This document shows, piece after piece, positions 24,001-38,700 of a stretch of DNA of 64,000 nucleotides (its first letter is position 1; every line of letters begins with the position of its first letter). This DNA comes from Oscarella lobularis (lineage: Eukaryota > Porifera > Homoscleromorpha > Homosclerophorida > Oscarellidae), in the NCBI RefSeq assembly GCF_947507565.1, contig NC_089193.1:62001-126000 (forward strand). Reading direction: 5' to 3'. The position numbers were made by a program, and so were the translations under genes. The notes under the pieces are model-generated. The model worked only from the letters and a program-made list of their open reading frames with translations. It had not been told where the DNA came from and searched no databases.

Positions 24001-27000
24001 CCAATACCTTTCGTATGGTATTAGAAAGACCTCCAATATCTGCCGTATGGTACTAAGGAGACCTCCAGTATCTGTCGCATGGTATTAGAGAGACCTCCAA
24101 TATCTGTCGTATGGTATTAGAGAGACCTCCAATATCTGTCGTATGGTATTAGAGAGACCTCCAATATCTGTCCTATTGTATTACAGATACCTCCAATATC
24201 TGTCGTATGGTATTAGAGAGACCTCCAATGTCTGTCGTATGGTATTACAGAGAGCCCCAATATCTGTCGTATGGTATTAGAGAGACATCCAATATCTGTC
24301 GAATGGTACTAAGGAGACGTAAATATCAACCGTATGGTACTAGGGAGACCTCCAATATCTGTCGCATGGTACTAAGGAGATCTCAATATCTGTCCTATTG
24401 TATTACAGAGACCTCCAATATCTGTCGTATGGTATTAGAGAGACCTCCAATATCTGTCGTATGGTACTAAGGAGACCTCAATATCTACAGTATGGTACTA
24501 GGGAGACCTCCAATATCTGTCGTATGGTATTAGAGAGACCTCCAATATCTGTCCTATTGTATTACAGAGACCTCCAATATCTGTCGTATGGTACTAAGGA
24601 GACGTCCAATATCTGTCGTATGGTATTGGAGAGATATCCAATATCTGTCGTATGGTATTAGAGAGACCTCCAATATCTGTCGTATGGTACTAGGGAGACA
24701 TCCAATATCTGTCATATGGTATTAGAGAGACCTCCAAAATTTGCCGTATGGCACTAAGAAGACCTCCAGTATCTGTCGTATTGTATTAGAGAGACCTCCA
24801 ATATCTGTCGTATGGTACTAGGGAGACCTCATATATCTGTCATATGGTATTAGTGAGACCTCCAATATCTGTCGTATGGTATTACAGAGACCTCGAATAT
24901 CTGTCGTATGGTATTAGAGAGACCTCCACTATCTGTCGTATGGTACTAAGGAGACCTCAATATCTGTCGTATGGTACTAGGGAGACCTCCAATATCTGTC
25001 GTATGGTACTAAGGAGACGTCCAGTATCTGTCGTATGGTATTGGAGAGACAACTAATATCTGTCGTATGGTGTTAGAGAGACCTCCAATATCTGTCGTAT
25101 GGTACTAGGGAGACCTCATATATCTGTCATATGGTATTAGAGAGACCTCCAGTATCTGTCGTATGGTATTAGAGAGACCTCCAATATCAACCGTACGGTA
25201 CTAGGGAGACTTCCAACATCTGTCGTATGGTATTAGAGAGACCTTTAGTATCTGTCGTATGGTACTAAGGAGACCTCCAATATCTGTCGTATGGTACTAG
25301 GGAGGCCTCCAATATCTGTCGTATGGTACTAGGGAGACCTACAATATCTGTCGTATGGTACTAAAGAGACCTCCAATATCTGTCGAATGGTACTAGGGAG
25401 TCCTCCAATATCTGTCCTATGGTAATAAGGTGACCTCCAATATCTGTCGTATGGTACTAGAGAGACCTCCAATATCTGTCGTATGGTATTAGAGAGACCT
25501 CCAATATCTGTCGTATGGTATTAGAGAGACCTCCAATATCTGTCGTATTTTATATTAGAGAGACCTCCAAAATCTGTCGTATGGTATTAGAGAGACCTCC
25601 AATATCTGTCCTATTGTATTACAGAGACCTCCAATATCTGTCGTATGGTATTAGAGAGACCTCCAATGTCTCTCGTATGGTATTACAGAGACCTCCAATA
25701 TCTGTAGTATGGTATTAGAGAGACCTCCAATATCTGTCGTATGGTACTAAGGAGACCTCAATATCTAACGTATGGTACTAGGGAGACCTCCAATATCTGT
25801 CAAATGGTACTAAGGAGACGTCCAATATCTGTCGTATGGTATTAGAGAGACATCCAATACCTGTCGTATGGTATTAGAGAGACCTCCAATATCTGTCGTA
25901 TGGTACTAGGGAGACCTCCAATATCTGTCATATATTATTAGAGAGACCTCCAAAATTTGCCGTATGGCACTAAGAAGACCTCCAGTATCTGTCGTATTCT
26001 ATTAGAGAGAACTCCAAAATCTGTCGTATGGTATTAGAGAAACCTCCAATATCTGTCGTATTGTATTAGAGAGACCTCCAATATCGGGCGTATGGTACTA
26101 AGGACACCTAAAATATCTACCGTATGGTAATAGGGAGACCTCCAATATCTGTTCGTATGGTACTAAGGAGACCTCAAATATCTACCGCATGGTAATAGAG
26201 AGACCTCCAATATCTGCCGTATGGTAATAGAGAGACCTCCAATATCTGCAGTATTGTACTAAGGAGACCTAAAGTATCTACCTTACGGTACTAAGGAGAC
26301 CTCCAATATCTGTCGTATGGTATTAGAGAGACCTCCAATATCTGTCGTATGGCATTAGAGAGACCTCCAATATCTGTCGTATGGTACTAAGGAGACCTCA
26401 AGTATCAACCGTACGGTACTAGGGAGACCTCCAATATCTGTCGTATGGTATTAGAGAGACTTTTAGTATCTGTCGTATGGTACTAAGGAGACCTCAAATA
26501 TCTACCGTATGGTACTAAGGAGACCTCCAATATCTGACGTATGGTATTAGAGAGACCTCCAATATCTATCGTATGGTATTAGAGAGACCTCCAATATCTG
26601 TCGTATGGTATTAGAGAGACCTCCAATATCTGTCGTATGGTACTACGGAGACCTCAATATCTACCGTATGGTACTAGGGAGACCTCCAATATCTGTCGTA
26701 TGGTACTAAGGAGACCTCAATATCTGTCGTATGGTACTAGGGAGACCTCCAATATCTGTCGTATGGTACTAAGGAGACGTCCAATATCTGTCGTATGGTA
26801 TTGGAGAGACATCCAATATCTGTCTTATGGTAAGAAAGGCCTCCAATATCTGCCGTATGGTATTAAAGAGAAATCCAATATCTGTCGTATAATATTAGAG
26901 AGACCTCCAATATCTGTCGTATGGTACTAAGGAGATCTCAATATCTGTCCTATTGTATTACAGAGACCTCCAATATCTGTCGTATGGTATTAGAGAGACC

Positions 27001-30000
27001 TCCAATATCTGTCGTATGGTACTAAGAAGACCTCCAATATCTGTCGTATGGTACTAGGGAGACCTCCAATATCTGTCGTATGGTACTAGGGAGACATCCA
27101 ATATCTGTCATATGGTATTAGAGAGACCTCCAAAATTTGCCGTATGGCACTAAGAAGACCTCCAGTATCTGTCGTATTGTATTAGAGAGACCTCCAATAT
27201 CTGTCGTATGGTATTAGAGAGACCTCCAATAACTGTCGTATGGTATTAGAGAGACCTCCAATATCCGTCGTATGGTACTAAGGAGACCTCAAGTATCTAC
27301 CGCACGGTACTAGGGAGACCTCCAATATCTGTCTTATGGTATTAGAGAGACCTCCAATATCTTCCGTATGGTACTAAGGAGACCCCCAATATCTGTCGTA
27401 TGGTATTAAAGAGGCCTCCAATATCTGTCGTATGGTATTAGAGAGACTTTTAGTATCTGTCGTATGGTACTAAGGAGACCTCAAATATCTACCGTATGGT
27501 ACTAAGGAGACCTCCAATATCTGACGTATGGTATTAGAGAGACCTCCAATATCTGTCGTATGGTATTAGAGAGACCTCCAATATCTGTCGTATGGTACTA
27601 AGGAGACCTCAATATCTACCGTATGATACTAGGGAGACCTCCAATATCTGTCGTATGGTACTAAGGAGACCTCAATATCTGTCGTATGGTACTAGGGAGA
27701 CCTCCAATATCTGTCGTATGGTACTAAGGAGACGTCCAATATCTGTCGTATGGTATTGGAGAGACATCCAATATCTGTCTTATGGTAAGAAAGGCCTCCA
27801 ATATCTGCCGTATGGTATTAAAGAGAAATCCAATATCTGTCGTATAATATTAGAGAGACCTCCAATATCTGTCGTATGGTACTAAGGAGACCTCAAGTAT
27901 CTACCGTACGGTACTAGGGAGACCTCCACTATCTGTCGTATGGTAATAAAGAGAAATCCAATATCTGTCGTATTGTATTAGAGAGACCTCCAATATCTGT
28001 CTTATTCTATATGAGAGAGACCTCCAATATCTGTCGTATGGTATTAGAGAGACCTCAAATACTTGTCGTATGGTATTAGAGAGACCTCCAATATCTGTCG
28101 TATGGTATTAGAGAGACCTCCAATATCTGTCGTATGGTATTAGAGAGACCTCCAATATCTGTCGTATGGTATTACAGAGACCTCTAATATCTGTCGTATG
28201 GTATTAGAGAGACCTCCAATATCTGTCGTATGGTACTAAGGAGACCTCAATATCTGTCGTATGGTACTAGGGAGACGTCCAATATCTGTCGTATGGTACT
28301 AAGGAGACGTCCAATATCTGTCGTATGGTATTAGAGAGACCTCCAATATCAACCGTACGGTACTAGGGAGACTTCCAACATCTGTCGTATGGTATTAGAG
28401 AGACCTTTAGTATCTGTCGTATGGTACTAAGGAGACCTCAAATATCTAGCGTATGGTACTAAGGAGACCTCCAATATCTGTCGTATGGTATTAGAGAGAC
28501 CTCCAATATCTGTCGTATGGTATTAGAGAGACCTCCAATATCAACCGTACGGTAATAGGGAGACTTCCAACATCTGTCGTATGGTATTAGAGAGACCTTT
28601 AGTATCTGTCGTATGGTACTAAGGAGACCTCAAATATCTAGCGTATGGTACTAAGGAGACCTCCAATATCTGTCGTATGGTATTAGAGAGACCTTCAATA
28701 TTTGTCGTATGGTATTAGAGAGACCTCCAATATCTGTCGTATGGTATTAGTGAGACCTCCAATATCTGTCGTATGGTATTACAGAGACCTCGAATATCTG
28801 TCGTATGGTATTAGAGAGACCTCCACTATCTGTCGTATGGTACTAAGGAGACCTCAATATTTGTCGTATGGTACTAGGGAGACCTCCAAAATCTGTCGTA
28901 TTGTACTAAGGAGAAGTCCAGTATCTGTCGTATGGTATTGGAGAGACATCTAATATCTGTCGTATGGTGTTAGAGAGACCTCCAATATCTGGCGTATGGT
29001 ACTAGGGAGACCTCCAATATCTGTCATATGGTATTAGAGAGACCTCCAATATCAACCGTACTAGGGAGACTTCCAACATCTGTCGTATGGTATTAGAGAG
29101 ACCTTTAGTATCTGTCGTATGGTACTAAGGAGACCTCAAGTATCTACCGCACGGTACTAGGGAGACCTCCAATATCTGTCTTATGGTATTAGAGAGACCT
29201 CCAATATCTTCCGTATGGTACTAAGGAGACCCCCAATATCTGTCGTATGGTATTAAAGAGGCCTCCAATATCTGTCGTATGGTATTAGAGAGACTCCAAT
29301 ATCTGTCGTATGGTACTAAGGAGACCTCCAATATCTGTCGTATGGTATAAGAGAGAACTCCAATATCTGTCGTATGGTATTAGAGAGACCTCCAATATCT
29401 GTCGTAATGTATATTAGAGAGACCTCCAATATCTGCCGTATGGTACTAAGAAGACCTCTAATATTTGTCGTATGGTATTAGAGAGGCCTCCAATATCTGT
29501 CGTATGGTATTAGAGAGAAATCCACTATCTGTCGTATGGTATTAGAGAGACCTCCAATATCTGTCGTATTGTATATTAGAGAGACCTCCAATATCTGTCG
29601 TATGGTATTAGAGAGAAATCCACTATCTGTCGTATGGTATTAGAGAGACCTCCAATATCTGTCGTATTGTATATTAGAGAGACCTCCAATATCTGTCGTA
29701 TGGTATTAGAGAGACCTCCAATATCTCTCGTATGGTATTAGAGAGACCTCGAATATCTGTCGTATGGTATTAGAGAGACCTGCAATATCTGTCGTATGGT
29801 ATTAGAGAGACCTCCAGTATCTGTCGTCTGGTACTCAGGAGACCTCCAATATCTGTCGTATGGTACTAGGGAGGCCTACAATATCTGTCGTATGGTACTA
29901 GGGAGACCTACAATATCTCTCGTATGGTACTAAAGAGACCTCCAATATCTGTCGAATGGTACTAGGGAGTCCTCCAATATCTGTCCTATGGTAATAAGGT

Positions 30001-33000
30001 GACCTCCAAAATCTGTCGTATAGTATTAGAGAGACCTCAAATATCTACCGTATGGTACTAGGGAGACCTCCAATATCTATCGTATGGTATTAGAGAGACC
30101 TCCAATATCTGTCGTATGGTATTAGAGAGACCTCCAATATCTACCGTATGGTACTAGGGAGACCTCCAATATCTTTCGTATGGTACTAGAGAGACCTCCA
30201 ATATCTGTCGTATGGTATTAGAGAGACCTCCAATATCTGTCGTATGGTATTAGAGAGACCTCCAATATCTGTCGTATTTTATATTAGAGAGACCTCCAAT
30301 ATCTGCCGTATGGTATTAGAGAGACCTCCAATATCTGTCGTATTGTATAATAGAGAGACCTCCAATATCTGTCGTATGGTATTAGAGAGACCTCCAATAT
30401 CTGTCGTATTGTATATTAGAGAGACGTCCAATATCTGCAGTATGGTACTAAGAAGACATCTATTATCTGTCGTATGGTATTAGAGAGAAATCCAATATCT
30501 GTCGTATGGTATTAGAGAGAAATCCAAAATCTGTCGTATGGTATTAGAGAGACCTCCAATATCTGTCCTATTGTATTACAGAGACCTCCAATATCTGTCT
30601 TATGGTATTAGAGAGACCTCCAATGTCTGTCGTATGGTATTACAGAGACCTCCAATATCTGTCGTCTGGTACTCAGGACACCTCCAATATCTGTCGTATG
30701 GTACTAGGGAGGCCTACAATATCTGTCGTATGGTACTAGGGAGACCTACAATATCTCTCGTATGGTACTAAAGAGACCTCCAATATCTGTCGAATGGTAC
30801 TAGGGAGTCCTCCAATATCTGTCCTATGGTAATAAGGTGACCTCCAAAATCTGTCGTATAGTATTAGAGAGACCTCAAATATCTACCGTATGGTACTAGG
30901 GAGACCTCCAATATCTATCGTATGGTATTAGAGAGACCTCCAATATCTGTCGTATGGTATTAGAGAGACCTCCAATATCTACCGTATGGTACTAGGGAGA
31001 CCTCCAATATCTTTCGTATGGTACTAGAGAGACCTCCAATATCTGTCGTATGGTATTAGAGAGACCTCCAATATCTGTCGTATGGTATTAGAGAGACCTC
31101 CAATATCTGTCGTATTTTATATTAGAGAGACCTCCAATATCTGCCGTATGGTATTAGAGAGATCTCCAATATCTGTCGTATTGTATAATAGAGAGACCTC
31201 CAATATCTGTCGTATGGTATTAGAGAGACCTCCAATATCTGTCGTATTGTATATTAGAGAGACGTCCAATATCTGCCGTATGGTACTAAGAAGACATCTA
31301 ATATCTGTCGTATGGTATTAGAGAGACCTCCAATATCTGTCGTATGGTATTAGAGAGAAATCCAAAATCTGTCGTATGGTATTAGAGAGACCTCCAATAT
31401 CTGTCCTATTGTATTACAGAGACCTCCAATATCTGTCTTATGGTATTAGAGAGACCTCCAATGTCTGTCGTATGGTATTACAGAGACCTCCAATATCTGT
31501 CGTATGGTATTAGAGAGACCTCCAATATCTGTCGTATGGTACTAAGGAGACCTCAATATCTAACGTATGGTACTAGGAAGACCTCCAATATCTGTCGTAT
31601 GGTACTAAGGAGACGTCCAATATCTGTCGTATGGTATTAGAGAGACATCCAATATCTGTCGTATGGTATTAGAGAGACCTCCAATATCTGTCGTATGGTA
31701 CTAGGGAGACCTCCAATATCTGCCATATATTATTAGAAAGACCTCCAAAATTTGCCGTATGGCACTAAGAAGACCTCAAGTATCCTTCGTATTGTATTAG
31801 AGAGACCTCCAAAATCTGTCGTATGGTATTAGAGAAACCTCCAATATCTGTCGTATTGTATTAGAGAGACCTACAATATCTGTCGTATGGTATTAGAAAG
31901 ACCTCCAATATCTGTCCTATTGTATTACAGAGACCTCCAATATCTGTCTTATGGTATTAGAGAGACCTCCAATGTCTGTCGTATGGTATTACAGAGACCT
32001 CCAATATCTGTCGTATGGTATTAGAGAGACCTCCAATATCTGTCGTATGGTACTAAGGAGACCTCAATATCTAACGTATGGTACTAGGAAGACCTCCAAT
32101 ATCTGTCGTATGGCACTAAGGAGACGTCCCATATCTGTCGTATGGTATTAGAGAGACATCCAATATCTGTCGTATGGTATTAGAGAGACCTCCAATATCT
32201 GTCGTATGGTACTAGGGAGACCTCCAATATCTGCCATATATTATTAGAAAGACCTCCAAAATTTGCCGTATGGCACTAAGAAGACCTCAAGTATCCTTCG
32301 TATTGTATTAGAGAGACCTCCAAAATCTGTCGTATGGTATTAGAGAAACCTCCAATATCTGTCGTATTGTATTAGAGAGACCTACAATATCTGTCGTATG
32401 GTATTAGAAAGACCTCCAATATCTGTCCTATGGTATTAGAGAGACCTCCAATATCGGTCGTATGGTACTAAGGAGACCTCAAATATCTACCGTATGGTAA
32501 TAGAGAGACCTCCAATATCTGCCGTATGGTAATAGAGAGACCTCCAATATCTGCCGTATTGTACTAAGGAGACCTCAAGTATCTACCTTACTGTACTAAG
32601 GAGACCTCCAATATCTGTCATATGGTATTAGAGAGACCTCCAATATCTGTCGTATGGTATTAGAGAGACCTCCAATATATTTCGTATGGTATTAGAGAGA
32701 CCTCCAATATCTGTCGTATGGTACTAAGGAGACCTCAAGTATCAACCGTATGGTACTAAGGAGACCTCCAATATCTGACGTATGGTATTAGAGAGACCTT
32801 TAGTATCTGTCGAAAGGTACTAAGGAGACCTCAAATATCTACCGTATGGTACTAAGGATACCTCCAATATCTCACGTATGGTAATAGAGAGACCTCCAAT
32901 ATCTGTCGTATGGTATTAGAGTGACCTCCAATATCTGTCTTATGGTATTAGAGAGACCTCCGATATCTGTCGTATGGTACTAAGGAGACCTCAAGTATCT

Positions 33001-35700
33001 ACCGCACGGTACTAGGGAGACCTCCAATATCTGTCTTATGGTATTAGAGAGACCTCCAATATCTGTCGTATGGTACTAAGGAGACCTCAAATATCTACCG
33101 TATGGTACTAGGAAGACTTCCAATATCTGTCGTATGGTATTAGAAAGACCTCCAATATCTTCCGTATGGTACTAAGGAGACCCCCAATATCTGTCGTATG
33201 GTATTAAAGAGGCCTCCAATATCTGTCGTATGGTATTAGAGAGACCTCCAATATCTGTCGTATGGTACTAAGGAGACCTCCAATATCTGTCGTATGGTAT
33301 AAGAGAGAACTCCAATATCTGTCGTATGGTATTGGAGAGAAATCCAATATCTGTCGTATGGTATTAGAGAGACCTCCAATATCTGTCGTATGGTATTAGA
33401 GAGACCTCCAGTATCTGTCGTATGGTATAAGAGAGAACTCCAATATCTGTCGTATGGTACTAGGGAGGCCTACAATATCTGTCGTATGGTACTAGAGAGA
33501 CCTACAATATCTGTCGTATGGTACTAAAGAGACCTCCAATATCTGTCGAATGGTACTAGGGAGTCCTCCAATATCTGTCCTATGGTAATAAGCTGACCTC
33601 CAAAATCTGTCGTATGGTATTAGAGAGACCTCAAATATCTACCGTATGGTACTACGGAGACCTCCAATATCTATCGTATGGTATTAAAGAGACCTCCAAT
33701 ATCTGTCGTATGGTATTAGAGAGACCTCCAATATCTACCGTATGGTACTAGGGAGACCTCCAATATCTTTCGTATGGTACTAGAGAGACCTCCAATATCT
33801 GTCGTATTGTATTAGAGAGACCTCCAATATCTGTCGTATGGTATTAAAGAGACCTCCAATATCTGTCGCATTTTATATTAGAGAGACCTCCAATATCTGC
33901 CGTATGGTATTAGAGAGACCTCCAATATCTGTCGTATTGTATATTAGAGAGACCTCCAATATCTGTCGTATGGTATTAGAGAGACCTCCAATATCTGTCG
34001 TATTGTATATTAGAGAGACCTCCAATATCTGTCGTATGGTATTAGAGAGACCTCCAATATCTGTCGTATTGTATATTAGAGAGACCTCCAATATCTGCCG
34101 TATGGTACTAAGAAGACATCTAATATCTGTCGTATGGTATTAGAGAGACCTCCAATATCTGTCGTATGGTATTAGAGAGAAATCCAAAATCTGTCGTATG
34201 GTATTAGAGAGACCTCCAATATCTGTCCTATTGTATTACAGAGACCTCCAATATCTGTCGTATTGTATATTAGAGAGACCTCCAATATCTGCCGTATGGT
34301 ACTAAGAAGACATCTAATATCTGTCGTATGGTATTAGAGAGACCTCCAATATCTGTCGTATGGTATTAGAGAGAAATCCAAAATCTGTCGTATGGTATTA
34401 GAGAGACCTCCAATATCTGTCCTATTGTATTAGAGAGACCTCCAATGTCTGTCGTATGGTATTACAGAGACCTCCAATATCTGTCGTATGGTATTAGAGA
34501 GACCTCCAATATCTGTCGTATGGTACTAAGGAGACCTCAATATCTAACGTATGGTACTAGGGAGACCTCCAATATCTGTCGTATGGTACTAAGGAGACGT
34601 CCAATATCTGTCGTATGGTATTAGAGAGACCTCCAATATCTGTCGTATGGTATTAGAGAGACCTCCAATATCTGTCGTATGGTACTTAGGAGACCTCCAC
34701 TATCTGTCGTAAGGTACTAGGGAGACCTCCAATATCTGTCGTATGGTACTAAGGAAACCTCCAATATCTGCCGTATGGTAATAGAGAGACCACCAATATC
34801 TGCCGTATTGTACTAAGGAGACCTAAAGTATCTACCTTACGGTACTAAGGAGACCTCCAATATCTGTCGTATGGTATTAGAGAGACCTCCAATATCTGTC
34901 GTATGGTATTAGAGAGACCTCCAATATCTGTCGTATGGTACTAAGGAGACCTCAAGTATCAACGGTACGGTACTAGGGAGACCTCCAACATATGTCGTAT
35001 GGTATTAGAGAGACCTTTAGTATCTGTCGTATGGTACTAAGGAGACCTCAAATATCTACCGTATGGTACTAAGGAGACCTCCAATATCTGACGTATGGTA
35101 TTAGAGAGACCTCCAATATCTGACGTATGGTATTAGAGAGACCTCCAATATCTTTCGTATGGTATTAGAGAGACCTCCACTATCTGTCGTAAGGTACTAG
35201 GGAGACCTCCAATATCTGTCGTATGGTACTAAGGAAACCTCCAATATCTACCGTACGGTACTAGGGAGACCTCCAATATCTGTCGTATGGCACTAGGGAG
35301 ACCTCCAATATCTGCCGTATGGTAATAGAGAGACCTCCAATATCTGCCGTATTGTACTAAGGAGACCTGAAGTATCTACCTTACGGTACTAAGGAGACCT
35401 CCAATATCTGTCGTATGGTATTAGAGAGACCTCCAATATCTGTCGTATGGTATTAGAGAGACCTCCAATATCTGTCGTATGGTACTAAGGAGACCTCAAG
35501 TATCAACGGTACGGTACTAGGGAGACCTCCAACATCTGTCGTATGGTATTAGAGAGACCTTTAGTATCTGTCGTATGGTACTAAGGAGACCTCAAATATC
35601 TACCGTATGGTACTAAGGAGACCTCCAATATCTGACGTATGGTATTAGAGAGACCTCCAATATCTGACGTATGGTATTAGAGAGACCTCCAATATCTTTC
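18008..35700. repeat. 32-bp satellite, left (diverged) half
   Basis: Tandem 32-bp monomers share the core CTCCAATATCTGTCGTATGG followed by TATTAGAGAGAC or TACTA(A/G)GGAGAC. This half shows many substitutions and length variants: 34-bp monomers with a TATATTAG extension, 31-bp monomers with CTCAATATC, and a 14-bp deletion giving AGAGACCTGTCGTATGG near 19,078 and 19,806. Local segmental duplications are visible, for example 19,040-19,700 repeated about 727 bp later, and 29,820-30,440 repeated about 838 bp later. Open frames of up to about 100 codons recur because three monomers make 96 bp. They share peptide words such as NICRMVLERPP and are not considered genes. Confidence 0.93.
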
Positions 35701-38700
35701 GTATGGTATTAGAGAGACCTCCAATATCTGTCCTATGGTATTAGAGAGACCTCCAATATCTGTCGTATCGTATTAGAGAGACATCCAATATCTGTCGTAT
35801 GGTATTAGAGAGACCTCCAAAATTTGCCGTATGGCACTAAGGAGACCTCCGGTATCTGTCGTGTTGTATTAGAGAGACCTCCAATATCTGTCGTATGGTA
35901 ATAGGGAGACCTCCAATATCTGTTCGTATGGTACTAAGGAGACCTCAAATATCTACCGTATGGTAATAGAGAGACCTACAATATCTACCGTATGGTAATA
36001 GAGAGACCTCTAATATCTGTCGTATGGTACTAAGGAGACCTCAAATATCTACCGTATGGTACTAAGGAGACCTCCAGTATCTGTCGTATGGTATTAGAGA
36101 GACCACCAATATCTGTCGTATGGTATTAGAGAGACCTCCAATATCTACCGTATGGTATCAGAGAGACCTCCAATATCTGCCGTATGGTACTAGGGAGACC
36201 TTCAATATCTGTAGTATGGTACTAAGGAGACCTCCAATATCTGTCGTATGGTATTAGAGAGACCACCAATATCTGTCGTATGGTATTAGAGAGACCTCCA
36301 ATATCAGTCGTATAGTACTAAGGAGACCTCCAATATCTGTCGTATGGTATTAGGGAGACTTCCAATATCTGTCGTATGGTATTAGAAAGACCTCCAATAT
36401 CTTCCGTATGGTACTAAGGAGACCTCAAGTATCTACAGTACGGTACTAGGAAGACCTCCAATATCTGTCGTATGGTATTAGAGAAACCTCTAATATCTGT
36501 CGTATGGTACTAGGGAGACCTCAAATATCTGTCGTATGGTACTAAGGAGACCTCCAATATCTGTCGTATGGTACTAGAGAGACCTCCAAAATCTGTCGTA
36601 TGGTACTAGGGAGAACTCCAAAATCTGTCGTATGGTATTAGAGAGACCTCCAATATCTGTCGTATGGTACTTGGGAGACCTCCAATATCTGTCGTATGGT
36701 ATTAGAAAAACCTCCAATATCTGTCGTATGGTATTAGAAAAACCTCCAATATCTGTCGTATGGTATTAGAGAGACCTCCAATATCTGTCGTATGGTACTA
36801 AGGAGACCTCAAATATCTGTCGTATGGTACTAGGGAGACCTCCAAAATCTGTCGTATGGTATTAGAGAGACCTCCAATATCTGTCGTATGGTATTAGAGA
36901 GACCTTCAATATCTCTCGTAATGTATTAGAGAGACCTCCAATATCTGTCGTATGGTACTAGGGAGACCTCCAATACCTGTCGTATGGTACTAAGGAGACC
37001 TCAAGTATCTGTCGTATGGTATTAGAGAGATCTCCAATATCTGTCGTATGGTATTAGAGAGACCTTCAATATCTGTCGTAATGTATTAGAGAGACCTCCA
37101 ATATCTGTCGTATGGTTTTAGAAAGACCTCCAATATCTGTCGTATGTTACTAAGGAGACCTCAAGTATCTACCGTAGGGTACTAGGAAGACCTCCAATAT
37201 CTGTCGAATGGTATTAGAGAAATCTCTAATATCTGTCGTATGGTACTAAGGAGACCTCAAATATCTGTCGTATGGTACTAAGGAGACCTCCAATATCTGT
37301 CGTATGGTACTAGAGAGACCTCCAATATCTGTCGTATGGTACTAGGGAGAACTCCAAAATCTGTCGTATGGTACGAGGGAGAACTCCAAAATCTGTCGTA
37401 TGGTACTAGGGAGAACTCCAAAATCTGTCGTATGGTACTAGGGAGACCTCCAATATCTGTCGTATTGTATTAGAGAAACCTCTAATATCTGTCGTATGGT
37501 ACTAAGGAGACGTCCAATATCTGTCGTATGGTACTAGGGAGACCTCCAATATCTGTCGTATGGTACTAAGGAGACCTCCAATATCTGTCGTATGGTACTA
37601 GGGAGACCTCCAATAAGTGTCGTATGGTATTAGAGAGACCTCCAATATCTGTCGTATGGTACTAAGGAGACCACCCATATCTGTCGTATGGTATTAGAGA
37701 GACCTCCAATATCTGTCGTATGGTATTAGAAAGACATCCAATATCTGTCGTATGGTATTAGAGAGACCTCCAATATCTGTCGTATGGTACTAAGGAGACC
37801 TCCAATATCTGTCGTATGGTACTAGAGAGACCTCCAATATCTGTCGTATGGTACTAAGGAGACCTCCAATACCTGTCGTATGGTACTAGGGAGAACTCCA
37901 AAATCTGTCGTATGGTACTAGGGAGACCTCCAATATCTGTCGTATGCTATTAGAGAAACCTCTAATATCTGTCGTATGGTACTAGGGAGACCTCCAATAT
38001 CTGTCGTATGGTACTAAGGAGACCTCCAATATCTGTCGTATGGTACTAGGGAGACCTCCAATATCTGTCGTATGGTACTAAGGAGACCTCCAATATCTGT
38101 CGTATGGTACTACGGAGACCTCCAATATCTGTCGTATGGTACTAAGGAGACCTCCAATATCTGTCGTATGGTACTAGGGAGACCTCCAATAAGTGTCGTA
38201 TGGTATTAGAGAGACCTCCAATATCTGTCGTATGGTACTAGGGAGACCTCCAATAAGTGTCGTATGGTATTAGAGAGACCTCCAATATCTGTCGTATGGT
38301 ATTAGAAAGACCTCCACTATCTGTCGTATGGTATTAGAGAGACCTCCAATATCTGTCGTATGGTATTAGAGAGACCTCCAATACCTTTCGTATGGTATTA
38401 GAGAGACCTCCAATATCTGTCGTATGGTACTAGGGAGACCTCCAATATCTGTCGTATGGTATTAGAGAGACCTCCACTATCTGTCGTATGGTATTAGAGA
38501 GACCTCCAATATCTGTCGTATTTTACTAAGGAGACCTCAAGTATCTACCGTACGGTACTAGGAAGACCTCCAATATCTGTCGTATGGTATTAGAGAAACC
38601 TCTAATATCTGTCGTATGGTACTAAGGAGACCACCCATATCTGACGTATGGTATTAGAGAGACCTCCAATATCTGTCGTACGGTATTAGAAAGACATCCA

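Noticed and set aside
18008-35700. Many 60-100-codon open frames sharing NICRMVLERPP-type words
   Set aside because: They arise because three 32-bp monomers make 96 bp. Indels shift the frame at random and no start context or splice structure is conserved.
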